64,000 nucleotides of DNA from Porcincola sp945869225 (GTDB lineage: Bacteria > Bacillota > Clostridia > Lachnospirales > Lachnospiraceae), in contig NZ_JBQKGW010000016.1 of assembly GCF_052118625.1 (NCBI RefSeq), forward strand, positions 1 to 64,000. Reading direction: 5' to 3'. A program made the position numbers and the translations under genes. Every line of letters starts with the position of its first letter. Within the stretch, counting starts at the first letter, position 1. Positions 25,052 through 34,691 of this stretch are shown in pieces. Below the pieces are notes generated by a model that saw nothing but the letters and a program-made list of their open reading frames with translations, was not told the DNA's origin and did not search any database.

Positions 25052-26314
25052 ATGACCATGAAGCATCGTGCCCGGGCTTCCCGGGACCTGACATTCCCTT
25101 ATGCACGCCTGCAGATGTTTTACTGGATGAACATGGCGGTGACGGCAGGCTATGCAAGTTTCTTTCTTCTCGGGGCAAAACTGACCAATTCTCAGATTGG
25201 ACTCCTGCTGGCGGCGGGAGGACTTCTGTCTGCCCTGATTCAGCCTCTTCTGGCAGCCTTTGCTGACAAGTCTTCCAGCTTGTCCGTCCGCTTCCTGATG
25301 ATGCTGATGTCTGCCCTGCTCCTGGCCTGTGCCCTTCTGCTGGCGTTTCTCTATCATGGAGGCGCGGCAGCCGTCTCCGTGATCTACCTGCTGGCCTACC
25401 TGATTATGCTGCTGCAGCAGCCGTTTTTAAATGCAATCGGCGCTGAGAGCATCGATGCCGGCAGGCGCCTGAATTTCGGCCTTTCGAGAGCCTTCGGCTC
25501 CGCCGGCTATATGGCGGCTGCTTTCCTGCTTGGACAATTCTCCGTGCATACTGGCCCTGTTCTTGTACCGGCCGGTATCGCAGCCGCCTCCTCTGCTCTG
25601 CTTCTGGCCTCCGCTGCCTATCCGAAGGTTCAGAAGCACAGTCAGCAGGTCGGCGACGCTTCCGGAAAAAATGATGGTGCTGCACAGTCAGAGACTCTCC
25701 CGGCAGCATCACGTTCCCGCGCCGAAGGCAGCATCTTCTCCTTCTTCACCCGCTATCCGCAGTATGCCATAGCGCTCGCCGGACTGCTGCCGGTCTTCAT
25801 CGGGCACATCTACATCAATAACTACCTGTTGCAGATCGTAGAGAGCAAGGGGGCCGGAAGCAGCAGCATGGGAAACCTCATGTCCGTCGCAGCCCTGCTG
25901 GAGCTGACCGTCATGCTGATCTACGGGAAACTCCGGACATGGAGACCGGATCCCTTCTGGTTCCGGATTTCCGGTATCTTTTTCACGCTCAAGGTTCTGC
26001 TGACGCTCCTGGCTCCCACGATTGGCTTCCTCTATCCCGTGCAGCTGATTCAGCCGCTCGGCTGGGGACTCTTGTCCGTCTCCTCCGTCTACTATATCAG
26101 CGAAACGATGGCCCCGTCTGACAAAGTCAAAGGCCAGGCCTTCTTCACCGCCGTCTTCACGCTCGGCAACGTTCTGGGCAACCTGACGGCAGGACTCCTT
26201 CTGGACCACGGCGGCGTCTTTTCCATGCTGCTGTGCGGGTCGGTCGTCTCTGCCTCCGGCGCCGCGCTGCTTCTGCTCTCCGGCAGGCTCCCGGCAAACA
26301 GAGAAAATACATGA
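25052..26314 (+). CDS. MFS transporter (MFS_1-like, HcaT/LacY-related)
   Basis: A 420-aa protein with about 12 hydrophobic helices and a central loop (about residues 195-230, rich in polar residues). The helix pattern and motifs such as LLLAAGGLLSALIQPLLAAF and a C-terminal LGNVLGNLTAGLLLDHGG fit the MFS_1-like branch, which includes phenylpropionate and oligosaccharide/proton symporters. AGGGAG lies seven bases before the ATG. It is a single-gene unit divergent from operon C. The substrate is not predictable; a sugar is plausible from context only. Confidence 0.85.
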   Translation: MTMKHRARASRDLTFPYARLQMFYWMNMAVTAGYASFFLLGAKLTNSQIGLLLAAGGLLSALIQPLLAAFADKSSSLSVRFLMMLMSALLLACALLLAFLYHGGAAAVSVIYLLAYLIMLLQQPFLNAIGAESIDAGRRLNFGLSRAFGSAGYMAAAFLLGQFSVHTGPVLVPAGIAAASSALLLASAAYPKVQKHSQQVGDASGKNDGAAQSETLPAASRSRAEGSIFSFFTRYPQYAIALAGLLPVFIGHIYINNYLLQIVESKGAGSSSMGNLMSVAALLELTVMLIYGKLRTWRPDPFWFRISGIFFTLKVLLTLLAPTIGFLYPVQLIQPLGWGLLSVSSVYYISETMAPSDKVKGQAFFTAVFTLGNVLGNLTAGLLLDHGGVFSMLLCGSVVSASGAALLLLSGRLPANRENT

Positions 26315-26371
26315 TGCAGCGCTGATACAAAGCCGCGTCATCCCGCGCCGGCATGCACAGACTTTGTCTAT

Positions 26372-27154
26372 TCACCCGGAAAAGCCGCCTTCGACAACCC
26401 GGAATCCATCCCTCCCGGATTCCAGGACCAGATCTGCGTCCAGTGAATGCCGGAGCACCAGCCGCGCATTTGCCATGTCACTGTAATCGACAAACCGTTC
26501 GGCCTCCGGCCGCGGTGTACCCGTCCGAATCCGGCGCTCCAGAAGCCGTTCCCTGAGCACTTTCTCATCCGCAACCAGTTTCATCGTGAAATCTGCGTAG
26601 TTCCTCAGATCCCGCCAGCCCGGCTGATCCAGCAGCAGGTAATTTCCCTCCAGCACCACGATTTTACTGGAAGCGTCGATCCGGAATACATCCTCTCTCG
26701 GATTCTCAATCGTGCGGTCATAATCCGGCCAGCTGCAGTCCTCCCCGGCCGCAACCTTCCGGATCCGCTCCTCAAGAAGCGCCCTGTCAAATGTCTCCGG
26801 CGCACCCTTCACCTTCGCCATCAGGATTTCCTGCCCGTCCCGGACGGTCGTATGCGTGTCCAGGTAAGTCTGGTAATGGTGGAAGCCGTCAATCCCGATT
26901 GTGGTGATTGGCGTCAGCCTTTCCGTGGAAGGCACTCCCGTCAGAATTTTCCCACGTGACAGCTCTCTAAGAAACGCAAGAAGTGTGCTCTTCCCCGTCC
27001 CTGGAGGCGCCGCAAGGAAGACCAGGACCCTGCGTCCCTTCCTCTCCTGCATCGCCTTCCACTTTTCAAGAAGCGGGATGAAAATCTTCTGAACATCTTC
27101 ATCCCGATACTGAACGGTTCCCCTGATTCCATTAATGGATGCCTGAAACTCCAT
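26372..27154 (-). CDS. P-loop kinase of the uridine kinase/YggC/FrcK type
   Basis: A 260-aa cytoplasmic protein with P-loop APPGTGKST near residue 52, an IGIDGFHHY segment, and a lid-type region (around RERLLERRIRTGTPRPEAE). This layout matches the nucleoside/pantothenate kinase-like group that includes bacterial fructose kinases (FrcK) and YggC. ATG at 27154 (MEFQAS) has AAAGGA upstream; the open frame continues to 27331 without support. Given nearby sugar transporters, a sugar or nucleoside kinase role is reasonable, but the substrate is inference. Confidence 0.8.
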   Translation of the reverse strand: MEFQASINGIRGTVQYRDEDVQKIFIPLLEKWKAMQERKGRRVLVFLAAPPGTGKSTLLAFLRELSRGKILTGVPSTERLTPITTIGIDGFHHYQTYLDTHTTVRDGQEILMAKVKGAPETFDRALLEERIRKVAAGEDCSWPDYDRTIENPREDVFRIDASSKIVVLEGNYLLLDQPGWRDLRNYADFTMKLVADEKVLRERLLERRIRTGTPRPEAERFVDYSDMANARLVLRHSLDADLVLESGRDGFRVVEGGFSG

Positions 27155-27237
27155 ATATATCCTTTCCTGCTTCTGCATGCTTCCTGTCTGATCATCACAA
27201 TCCTGTGACAGAAAGCTCAACTCGCTACTGGTAACGG

Positions 27238-28818
27238 TTATGACCTGCCACTGACTGCAGCGACGACGTCCCGGACCGTCCGGACGCCGATCAGGCGGAT
27301 TCCCTCTGTCCGGCCGACACTCTTCATGCACGCCTGCGGAAGGATCACGGTTGAAAAACCAAGCTTTTCCGCCTCTCGCACGCGCAGAGGCGCCTGACTA
27401 ACCGATCGGATCTCTCCGGACAGGCCGACCTCTCCGAACACAAGTGTCCGCGGATCGATGACGATATCCTTATAGGAGGAGATCACCGCGATGATGATGC
27501 CCAGATCAATCGCTGGTTCCTTCATCCGGACTCCTCCGGCAATGTTCACATAGACGTCCGCCTGGGACAGCGAAAGCCCCAGCCGCCTCTCCAGCACCGC
27601 CAGCAGCAGGTTCACCCGGTTCAGGTCCGCGCCGTCGACTGTCCGCCTGGGATACGCAAGGTTGGAAGGCGCCGTCAGTGCCTGCACCTCGATCAGAATC
27701 GGCCGTGTTCCCTCGATCGAGCAGGCGACAACAGAGCCGGAGGCGCCCTCCGGCCGCCCCTCCAGCATGAATTCCGATGGATTGAGGACCTCGCGAAGCC
27801 CATTTCCTTTCATCTCGAACACGCCGATCTCGTCGGTGGAGCCGAAACGGTTCTTGACGGCGTGAAGGATGCGGTAGCTGGCATGCCGGTCTCCTTCAAA
27901 ATACAGGACCGTATCGACCATATGCTCGAGCACCCTCGGCCCGGCGACCGCTCCCTCCTTCGTCACATGGCCGATGATGAAGATGGTGACGCCAAGTCCC
28001 TTGGCGAGCTGCATCAGGACGCCCGTCGCTTCCCGGACCTGGGAAACCGAACCCGGAGCCGAGGAAACGGTCTCGCTGTACATTGTCTGGATCGAGTCGA
28101 TGATGACAACCTGCGGCTCAAGAACGGCGATCGCCTCCTGAATATCGCTCAGATTTGTCTCGCACATCACCAGCAGGCTGTCCGAAAAGTCTCCCATCCT
28201 GTTTGCGCGCAGCTTGATCTGCTGCTGGGATTCCTCTCCGGAAACATAGAGCACGCGCGCCGGAAATCCGCCCATCTGCTTTTCATCTGTCAGGTTTCTG
28301 CACATCTGAAGAAGAAGCGTGGACTTTCCGATACCCGGATCGCCGCCCACCAGCACCAGCGAGCCCGGCACGATGCCGCCTCCGAGTACCCGGTCCATCT
28401 CTCCGATGCCGGATGAGACCCGTTCCGCATCGGAAGCCGTGATGCGGCTCAGCGGAAGCGCCTTCGACCGGGAAGTACGGCGCGCCGAGGCCGAAAGCGG
28501 CTCCTTCTGCCTGCCGAAGCCGGATGCAGCATCGGATGCGCCTTCCGCGCCACCTGTCCCGCCCTGCGGAATGGCCGCCGGCTTTCCGGAACGAAGTGAA
28601 TATGCACCTGTCTTCCCTGTTCTGTCCCCCAGCGTCTCCCACTTCACGACGCCCGCCGTCGGCTTTTTTATTCCTGAAGACGAAGTGGATGCGACCTGTG
28701 CAACCGGCTCCTCCACGAAGGTATTCCACTCGTGGCATGCCGGGCACTGTCCCATCCACTTTGCAGATTCATAGCCGCAGTTCTGACAGAAGAATGCCGT
28801 TTCTTTTCCTTTTGCCAT
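27238..28818 (-). CDS. radA: DNA repair protein RadA (Sms)
   Basis: A 526-aa RecA-related ATPase that promotes branch migration in recombination. The zinc finger is C11-x2-C14...C25-x2-C28, Walker A is GGDPGIGKST, the RadA-specific KNRFG motif is present, and a Lon-like C-terminal domain follows. The linker between zinc finger and ATPase is unusually long, about 65 residues rich in Gly, Ala and Ser, roughly residues 60-127. ATG at 28818 (MAKGKE) is preceded by CGGAGA. It follows ClpC and a small conserved protein in one direction, as seen in many Clostridia. Confidence 0.97.
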   Translation of the reverse strand: MAKGKETAFFCQNCGYESAKWMGQCPACHEWNTFVEEPVAQVASTSSSGIKKPTAGVVKWETLGDRTGKTGAYSLRSGKPAAIPQGGTGGAEGASDAASGFGRQKEPLSASARRTSRSKALPLSRITASDAERVSSGIGEMDRVLGGGIVPGSLVLVGGDPGIGKSTLLLQMCRNLTDEKQMGGFPARVLYVSGEESQQQIKLRANRMGDFSDSLLVMCETNLSDIQEAIAVLEPQVVIIDSIQTMYSETVSSAPGSVSQVREATGVLMQLAKGLGVTIFIIGHVTKEGAVAGPRVLEHMVDTVLYFEGDRHASYRILHAVKNRFGSTDEIGVFEMKGNGLREVLNPSEFMLEGRPEGASGSVVACSIEGTRPILIEVQALTAPSNLAYPRRTVDGADLNRVNLLLAVLERRLGLSLSQADVYVNIAGGVRMKEPAIDLGIIIAVISSYKDIVIDPRTLVFGEVGLSGEIRSVSQAPLRVREAEKLGFSTVILPQACMKSVGRTEGIRLIGVRTVRDVVAAVSGRS

Positions 28819-28888
28819 ATTGTTCTCCGAAACAGTCTCCCCACTGCCTGTCACTGTCCGGCGGCAGGCTCCGCCGCCGGACACTTTC

Positions 28889-29302
28889 TCAGTCCTTCTT
28901 TACCTCAACCAGCACGCTCCCCGCTGCCTGAAGCTCCACGGACAGAACCAGCTTTCCGCCCATGCCGGTTTCCATAATGCCCTGATCTTCTCCGTCGATG
29001 CAGACGCGATAGGAAGCATTGTCGGCCAGTCCCAGAATAATCTGCGCATCCTCAGGCCCTTCCACCCTGAATGTCACGCCCGTCTCATCTTCCTGGAAAT
29101 GAGAGACCGCGGTTCCCGGTTCGGATTCATATACAAGCATGTCATTGCACTCAAGTCTTGTGACTTCTCTGAAGGTTTTGACCTTGTAGCTGTCCCCGTG
29201 AACCTCCACGTCACTCTTCTTGGTCTTCTGAGAAAGCTCATAATCTCCGAAGCTGATGCTTCCGTCTTCCTCTGGTCTGATCAGTTCCTTTACGACTGCC
29301 AT
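28889..29302 (-). CDS. Small conserved protein ('endosialidase'-labelled family)
   Basis: A 137-aa acidic, beta-rich protein starting MAVVKELIRPEEDGSISFGD, with AAAGGAG upstream. Close relatives in Lachnospiraceae are often labelled 'endosialidase', but nothing here resembles a sialidase catalytic site, so that name should not be used as a function. Short segments such as FREVTRLECNDMLVYESEPG and GGKLVLSVEL look like a small beta-sandwich. It lies between clpC and radA. Role unknown. Confidence 0.75.
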   Translation of the reverse strand: MAVVKELIRPEEDGSISFGDYELSQKTKKSDVEVHGDSYKVKTFREVTRLECNDMLVYESEPGTAVSHFQEDETGVTFRVEGPEDAQIILGLADNASYRVCIDGEDQGIMETGMGGKLVLSVELQAAGSVLVEVKKD

Positions 29303-29342
29303 AATGGCTCCTTTCCTCGTACCTTTTCTGTCTTTTCTGTCT

Positions 29343-31871
29343 TTACTCTGTTTCCTGGTCTGCCTGACTGACTTTTTCTGACTGCGCCGGCTTTCCTGTC
29401 TTCCTGCTCTTTTCCCTGTCCGGTGCCTGCCGGAAGGTGATTTTCCCATCCTGGTAATCACAGAAGATGGTCTTTCCCTTTTTCACGCCGCCCTGCAGGA
29501 TCTCCTCAGAAAGTGTATCCTCAATCTCACTCTGAACAGCCCGCTTCAGCGGACGTGCGCCGAACTTCGGATCAAAGCCCTTCTGAGCGATATAGTCCCG
29601 GACAGCCGGCTTCACCTTCAAAATGATTCCTGTCTGACTCTTTGCCCGTTCGATCAGTCTGTTAATGATCAGATCCGCGATCTGGCGGATCTCCGGCTTC
29701 CGGAGCGGATGGAAAACGATGATGTCATCGATCCGGTTCAGAAACTCCGGTCGGAAGATGCGGTTTACTTCTCCCATGACGGAGCTCTTCATCGCCTCAT
29801 AGTCCGCCTGCTCATCGTTTCCATTGCCAAATCCAAGTTTCTTCGGGGAAATAATCTGCTGCGCTCCGGCGTTCGATGTCATGATGATCACCGTATTGCG
29901 GAAATCAACCTTCCTGCCCTGCGCGTCTGTGAAATTCCCTTCATCCAGCACCTGCAGCAGCACATTGAATATGTCCGGATGCGCTTTCTCGATCTCATCA
30001 AACAGCACAACAGAGTAAGGATGCCGCCGCACCTGCTCGGACAGCTGTCCGCCCTCGTCGTACCCGACATAGCCGGGCGGCGAGCCGATCATCTTCGAGA
30101 CGTCGAACTTCTCCATGTACTCCGACATGTCGACACGGATGATATTCTTCTCACTGCCGAAGACTGCCTCCGCCAGCGCCTTTGAAAGCTCCGTCTTTCC
30201 GACCCCGGTCGGCCCCAGGAAGAGAAATGAACCTACCGGTCTCTTCGGATCCCGAAGCCCCGCGCGTCCGCGTCGGATGGCCCTGCTGACCGCCTCGACG
30301 GCCTCATTCTGGCCGACGATTCTCTTGTGAAGTGTCTTCTCCAGGCCAACCAGCTTCCTGCTTTCGCTCTCTGTCAGTCTTGTGACCGGAATCTTCGTCC
30401 ACTCGGAGACCGTGACGGCGATGTCCTCCGCCGTGACGGTTCGCGCGCGTCCGCCGGCGCCCTGAGTATGCCGGGCCGCCTTTTTCTCCAGTGCCTCGAT
30501 TCCGGCGTGGATTTCCCTCGCCTTCTCAAGATCACCCGCCGACAGGGCTGCTTCCAGTTCTCTTCTGAGGCCGGCAAGATCCCCCGTCTCCTTCTCCGGC
30601 TGCCCGTTTTTCTGGTAATAGGACTGAAGCTGCCGCCTGGAGCAGGCCTCATCCATCAGATCAATCGCCTTGTCAGGCAGGAACCGGTCTGTCACATACC
30701 GTCTGCTCAGCCTTACGCAGGCTTCGATCGCTTCATCCGAAATCTTCACCTCATGGTGCTTCTCGTATGCCGGCCTGATCCCTTCGAGAATCCGTACACA
30801 CTGCTCCGGTGTCGGCTCCTCGACCAGAATCGCCTGAAAACGCCGCTCCAGTGCGGCATCCTTCTCGATATGCTTTCTGTACTCATCGACCGTGGTCGCC
30901 CCGATCACCTGAATTTCTCCGCGCGAGAGCATCGGCTTCATGATATTCGCCGCGTCCAGCGCACCCTCCGAGCTCCCCGCACCGATGATGGTGTGAATCT
31001 CGTCAATGAAAAGCAGCACATCGCTGCTGTCCGCCGCCTCCTGCATGGCACCCTTGATGCGTTCCTCAAAATCTCCCCGGAACTTGGCGCCGGCGACCAT
31101 CCCCGCAATGTCCAGCATGACCAGCCGCTTTCCCTTCAGCGGGTCCGGGACATCTCCCCGGACAATCCGCTGGGCAAGTCCCTCGACGATCGCAGTTTTT
31201 CCCACGCCCGGCTCTCCGATCAGGCAGGGATTATTCTTCGTCTTCCGGCAGAGGATGCGGCAGATCCGCTCTGTCTCCTCCTCCCGGCCGACCACCGGGT
31301 CGATCTTGCCGGACCGGACATCCTCCGTCAGATCCCGCGAGTACTGGTCCAGCGTCGGGGTCGCGCCCGTCTGTCCCTGTGCCGTCTGCAGAACGTTGGA
31401 CAGATAATCGGCCGCCATATCATCGGGCACGCCGATGATGTCGAGAATCCGCTGGTACATCTCCTGGAAATCGACATGCAGCGTATGCAGCAGTTTTGCC
31501 GCGTTGCAGTCGATATCCCGCATCAGTGCCAGCAGAATATGCTCCGTCCCGATATCAGAGGAGTAAAAGTACCTTGCCTGCACGCCGGAGGCCTTCAGCG
31601 CCGCCACGGCCCGCGGCGTATAGCTGTCCTTCTCCGTCGTCTCCGCGCTGCCTTCTCCGATCAGCTTCTCCACCAGGTCCGAGAGACTCTCCTGTGTGAC
31701 GCCGCAGTCCTTCAGGACAACCGCGGCTGTCCCCTCGCTGCGGGAGAGAAGACCCAGCAGGATGTGCTCGGTTCCGACACTCTGCACATGATATTTTTCT
31801 GCCAGCTTACGCGCTTCCTTCAGCGCAAGTTCTGCCGGCTTCGTATATTTGTTGTTACGGATTGTATCCAT
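29343..31871 (-). CDS. clpC: Clp protease ATP-binding subunit ClpC
   Basis: An 842-aa AAA+ unfoldase. It has two N-terminal Clp repeats (1-150), AAA1 with Walker A GEPGVGKTA at 219-227, a middle region containing a UVR-like helix (AALSAGDLEKAREIHAG), and AAA2 with GPTGVGKTE, DEIEKAHPD and an arginine finger (FLNRIDD). A polar tail of about 35 residues follows. It feeds proteins to ClpP. The start at 31871 (MDTIRNN) fits homologues, although its AGACAGG is close; an upstream GTG at 31913 lacks a site. No ctsR, mcsA or mcsB genes are adjacent. Confidence 0.95.
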   Translation of the reverse strand: MDTIRNNKYTKPAELALKEARKLAEKYHVQSVGTEHILLGLLSRSEGTAAVVLKDCGVTQESLSDLVEKLIGEGSAETTEKDSYTPRAVAALKASGVQARYFYSSDIGTEHILLALMRDIDCNAAKLLHTLHVDFQEMYQRILDIIGVPDDMAADYLSNVLQTAQGQTGATPTLDQYSRDLTEDVRSGKIDPVVGREEETERICRILCRKTKNNPCLIGEPGVGKTAIVEGLAQRIVRGDVPDPLKGKRLVMLDIAGMVAGAKFRGDFEERIKGAMQEAADSSDVLLFIDEIHTIIGAGSSEGALDAANIMKPMLSRGEIQVIGATTVDEYRKHIEKDAALERRFQAILVEEPTPEQCVRILEGIRPAYEKHHEVKISDEAIEACVRLSRRYVTDRFLPDKAIDLMDEACSRRQLQSYYQKNGQPEKETGDLAGLRRELEAALSAGDLEKAREIHAGIEALEKKAARHTQGAGGRARTVTAEDIAVTVSEWTKIPVTRLTESESRKLVGLEKTLHKRIVGQNEAVEAVSRAIRRGRAGLRDPKRPVGSFLFLGPTGVGKTELSKALAEAVFGSEKNIIRVDMSEYMEKFDVSKMIGSPPGYVGYDEGGQLSEQVRRHPYSVVLFDEIEKAHPDIFNVLLQVLDEGNFTDAQGRKVDFRNTVIIMTSNAGAQQIISPKKLGFGNGNDEQADYEAMKSSVMGEVNRIFRPEFLNRIDDIIVFHPLRKPEIRQIADLIINRLIERAKSQTGIILKVKPAVRDYIAQKGFDPKFGARPLKRAVQSEIEDTLSEEILQGGVKKGKTIFCDYQDGKITFRQAPDREKSRKTGKPAQSEKVSQADQETE

Positions 31872-31913
31872 ATCCTGTCTTTCTGATTGCCTGTCTGTTC
31901 CCGTTTCAGACAC

Positions 31914-33407
31914 TTACAGGTCGATCATGTCTACCTTGACGCCGTCCTCCTTCTGATCCGGACTGAGGCGGTCAGGCGACGGTTGTCCCTGCGTCTGTAC
32001 GGATGGCTGTCCCTGCGGCGGCTGGCTCTGTATCTGTACGGACGGCTGTCCCTGCGGCGGCTGTGCCGGAGCCTGAGGCTTTTGTGATGGCTGAACCGCC
32101 GGTTCATGTGACTGTCCCTGCGCCGGCATCACGCCCGGATACCCCTGCCGGACGGCATACGGATTCTCTCCCGGTGCCGGAGTCTTCCTCCATCTGCTTT
32201 CCTGCTCTTCCTTCTTCGCCCTTCTGGCTTCCTTCTCTGCCCTTCTGGCAGCGGCCTTTTCTGCCCTTGTCAGCTTCTTTCCCGGAAGGACAATCGTCTG
32301 ATCCCCCGGTGTCGGCGTCTTCTTCGGCCCTTCCGCATGCTGCAGGACACTGTAACGCCTTGTCTCATCCATGGAAGCACCGCCGGCGCCCTGCGTTCCA
32401 CGCCCGCCTTCCGGCTTCGTCTGCCCGCCGGTCTTCGCATATCCATTGTACGGGGTATATTCCTTCGGCATCATGACCGGGGTTCCGACCTGCTGCTGCG
32501 TCCAGGACGTCTGAGCGTTCTGACGCGCCCCCGGCGCCACCGGCGGAACGTCCATGATCAGGTCGTCCGTCTCGCCGTAGCTCGGGACGGTCATCCCTCT
32601 TTTGTTCTTCTTCTGTTTCCTCGAAGCCCTCTCATCCGGCTCATCATCCAGCCAGCCATCCTGCGGGATCACATCGCCGGTATCATCGAAGCCCTCCGGA
32701 AGTTTCCGCTGCTTTTTGTAGGTATTCAGCTCGGCAGCGATGTCCTTCTTCCGGATCAGGAGATTCACAACCAGAAACAGCAGAACAACGCAGCCCGCAA
32801 TCAGCGCGTAGATCACATATGTGAAGGTATGGCTTCTGTCCTTGTACACCTGCAGGTCGCTCTGGAGCCTGGATATGGTATCCTCCGCATCCTTCAGTGT
32901 GTTCTTGTCCACCTTGACATAGCGCGAATCCTCCGTCTCCGTGACCGGCTGCGTCTCAGACTGGGTCTGCGCCTGCGTCTCCGAAGCGCGCTGGGATTCC
33001 TTCTCCGAAATGGCTGTCGCCGGATCCACATTCGTGTCAGCGGCGGTCGTCACGTTCAGGGTATACGCCGTCATGGCACCGCTCGGCGCTGTGACCGTGA
33101 TGGTGACCGTGCCGGATCCATTTGTAAGCGTCGTTCCGTTAATGCTGTTGATGGTCGCGTTCGGGTTGGACAGAACCGGATCCAACTCAAGCTCGGTGGT
33201 TCCTGCCGGGACGACCACATCATAAGTCAGATGATCATATGAAAAATCAGGACTCACCGTCACACCCTGTGTCGTAATCCCAAGGCTGGAAAGTGAATTG
33301 TCATCGCTTTGGCCTTCCGCCCACACTGCCAGCTGAATGCTGAAAGTCAGCACGATGACAGCAACCAGCGCCATCAGCCCTCTGGCCGTCTTCCGTCCGC
33401 ATTTCAT
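31914..33407 (-). CDS. Membrane-anchored surface protein with cadherin-like beta-sandwich domain
   Basis: A 497-aa protein. It has a signal peptide (about 1-30), then a cadherin-like beta-sandwich domain (about 40-125; SLSSLGITTQG and SYDHLTYDVVVPAGTTE are typical), and a Thr/Gln/Glu-rich linker. A membrane helix at about 200-222 (VIYALIAGCVVLLFLVVNLL) precedes a long basic, then Pro/Gln-rich cytoplasmic tail with GQPSVQ-type repeats at the end. Its stop abuts the clpC region and its start lies 6 bp from purD, suggesting cotranscription with the purine genes. Function unknown. Confidence 0.85.
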   Translation of the reverse strand: MKCGRKTARGLMALVAVIVLTFSIQLAVWAEGQSDDNSLSSLGITTQGVTVSPDFSYDHLTYDVVVPAGTTELELDPVLSNPNATINSINGTTLTNGSGTVTITVTAPSGAMTAYTLNVTTAADTNVDPATAISEKESQRASETQAQTQSETQPVTETEDSRYVKVDKNTLKDAEDTISRLQSDLQVYKDRSHTFTYVIYALIAGCVVLLFLVVNLLIRKKDIAAELNTYKKQRKLPEGFDDTGDVIPQDGWLDDEPDERASRKQKKNKRGMTVPSYGETDDLIMDVPPVAPGARQNAQTSWTQQQVGTPVMMPKEYTPYNGYAKTGGQTKPEGGRGTQGAGGASMDETRRYSVLQHAEGPKKTPTPGDQTIVLPGKKLTRAEKAAARRAEKEARRAKKEEQESRWRKTPAPGENPYAVRQGYPGVMPAQGQSHEPAVQPSQKPQAPAQPPQGQPSVQIQSQPPQGQPSVQTQGQPSPDRLSPDQKEDGVKVDMIDL

Positions 33408-33413
33408 GTCTGT

Positions 33414-34691
33414 TTATTCCCCCATTATCTCTTTCTTGCCAATATCCCGACGATACATCTCATCCTCAAAGCTGACCTCGGAGACAGCCCTGTAGGCGCG
33501 CTCCCGTGCCTCTTTGAGGTCCTTTCCAAGCGCTGTGATTCCCAGCACCCTTCCGCCATTGGTAACCACCTGTTCATCTTTCAGCGCGGTTCCGGAATGG
33601 AAACAGAAGCAGCCTTCCTTTCCCCGGAAATGCTCAAGTCCGCTGATCGGAAGCCCTTTTCTGTACTTCACCGGATAGCCGCCGGATGCAAGCATGACGC
33701 AGACGGCAGCTTCGTCTCTGAATGTCAGCTCAACCTGATCCAGCCGCCCGTCGATGCAGGCTTCAAAGACATCGACGATGTCGTTCTCCATCCGCGGGAG
33801 AATGACCTGGGCTTCCGGGTCGCCAAAACGGCAGTTGTACTCCAGTACCTTCGGCCCGTCCTTCGTCAGCATCAGGCCGAAGAAGATGACGCCGACAAAT
33901 GCTCTTCCCTCCGCCCGCATCGCATCCACGGTCGGCTGGAAAATCTTCTCCTCACAGAAGGCACGGACCTCATCCGTGTAAAACGGGCTCGGGGAGATAT
34001 TCCCCATCCCGCCTGTGTTGAGCCCGGTGTCATCGTCTCCGGCGCGCTTGTAGTCCTGCGAGGAGGACATCTCCCGGAAGGTCTTCCCGTCACAGAAGGT
34101 CAGGACAGAAACCTCATGACCGGTCATGAACTCCTCGATGACCATCTGGCTGCCGGCATCGCCGAACTTCCTTTCACCCATGATCTCCTCCGCGCCGCGG
34201 AGCGCCTCCTCCAGGTTCTGGCAGATCAGGACGCCCTTGCCGAGCGCAAGACCGGATGCCTTCAGGACGATCGGGAAGGCGGCCTTCGTCTTCAGATATT
34301 CGATGGCGGCTTCCTTGTCCGAAAAGGTCTCATATGCGGCCGTCGGAATGTGGTATTTCTTCATCAGATCCTTCGAGAACGCCTTGCTTCCTTCCAGGAT
34401 CGCTGCCTTCTTCTCAGGCCCGAACACGCGAAGGCCTCTGGCCTTGAAGACATCGACAATTCCGCCCACAAGCGGATCGTCCATGCCGACGACCGTCAGG
34501 TCGATCTTCTTCCCGCAGGCAAAGTCTGCCAGTTTTTCAAACTCCATCGCACCGATCGGCACGCACTCTGCAAGCTCTGCGATGCCAGCATTCCCCGGCG
34601 CACAGTAAATCTTTTCAACCCTGCTGCTACGCGAAATCTTCCATGCAAGCGCATGTTCTCTTCCGCCGCTGCCTACAATCAGAATTTTCAT
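33414..34691 (-). CDS. purD: Phosphoribosylamine-glycine ligase
   Basis: A 425-aa ATP-grasp enzyme that joins phosphoribosylamine and glycine in purine synthesis. Family marks are GSGGREHALAWK at the N-terminus, GMDDPL, KASGLALGKGV in the ATP-grasp fold, and GFGDPEAQ-like CRFGDPEAQVILPR. It overlaps the purN stop by 4 bp and is part of the purE-purM-purN-purD run. Full length. Confidence 0.97.
   Translation of the reverse strand: MKILIVGSGGREHALAWKISRSSRVEKIYCAPGNAGIAELAECVPIGAMEFEKLADFACGKKIDLTVVGMDDPLVGGIVDVFKARGLRVFGPEKKAAILEGSKAFSKDLMKKYHIPTAAYETFSDKEAAIEYLKTKAAFPIVLKASGLALGKGVLICQNLEEALRGAEEIMGERKFGDAGSQMVIEEFMTGHEVSVLTFCDGKTFREMSSSQDYKRAGDDDTGLNTGGMGNISPSPFYTDEVRAFCEEKIFQPTVDAMRAEGRAFVGVIFFGLMLTKDGPKVLEYNCRFGDPEAQVILPRMENDIVDVFEACIDGRLDQVELTFRDEAAVCVMLASGGYPVKYRKGLPISGLEHFRGKEGCFCFHSGTALKDEQVVTNGGRVLGITALGKDLKEARERAYRAVSEVSFEDEMYRRDIGKKEIMGE

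Noticed and set aside
28889..29302. Endosialidase label for the small protein between clpC and radA
   Set aside because: At 137 aa and without a sialidase active site it cannot be an endosialidase; the name is a database artefact.
30327..31886. Plus-strand ORF of 519 codons opposite clpC
   Set aside because: Antisense shadow of a well-supported ClpC gene, with no start signal.
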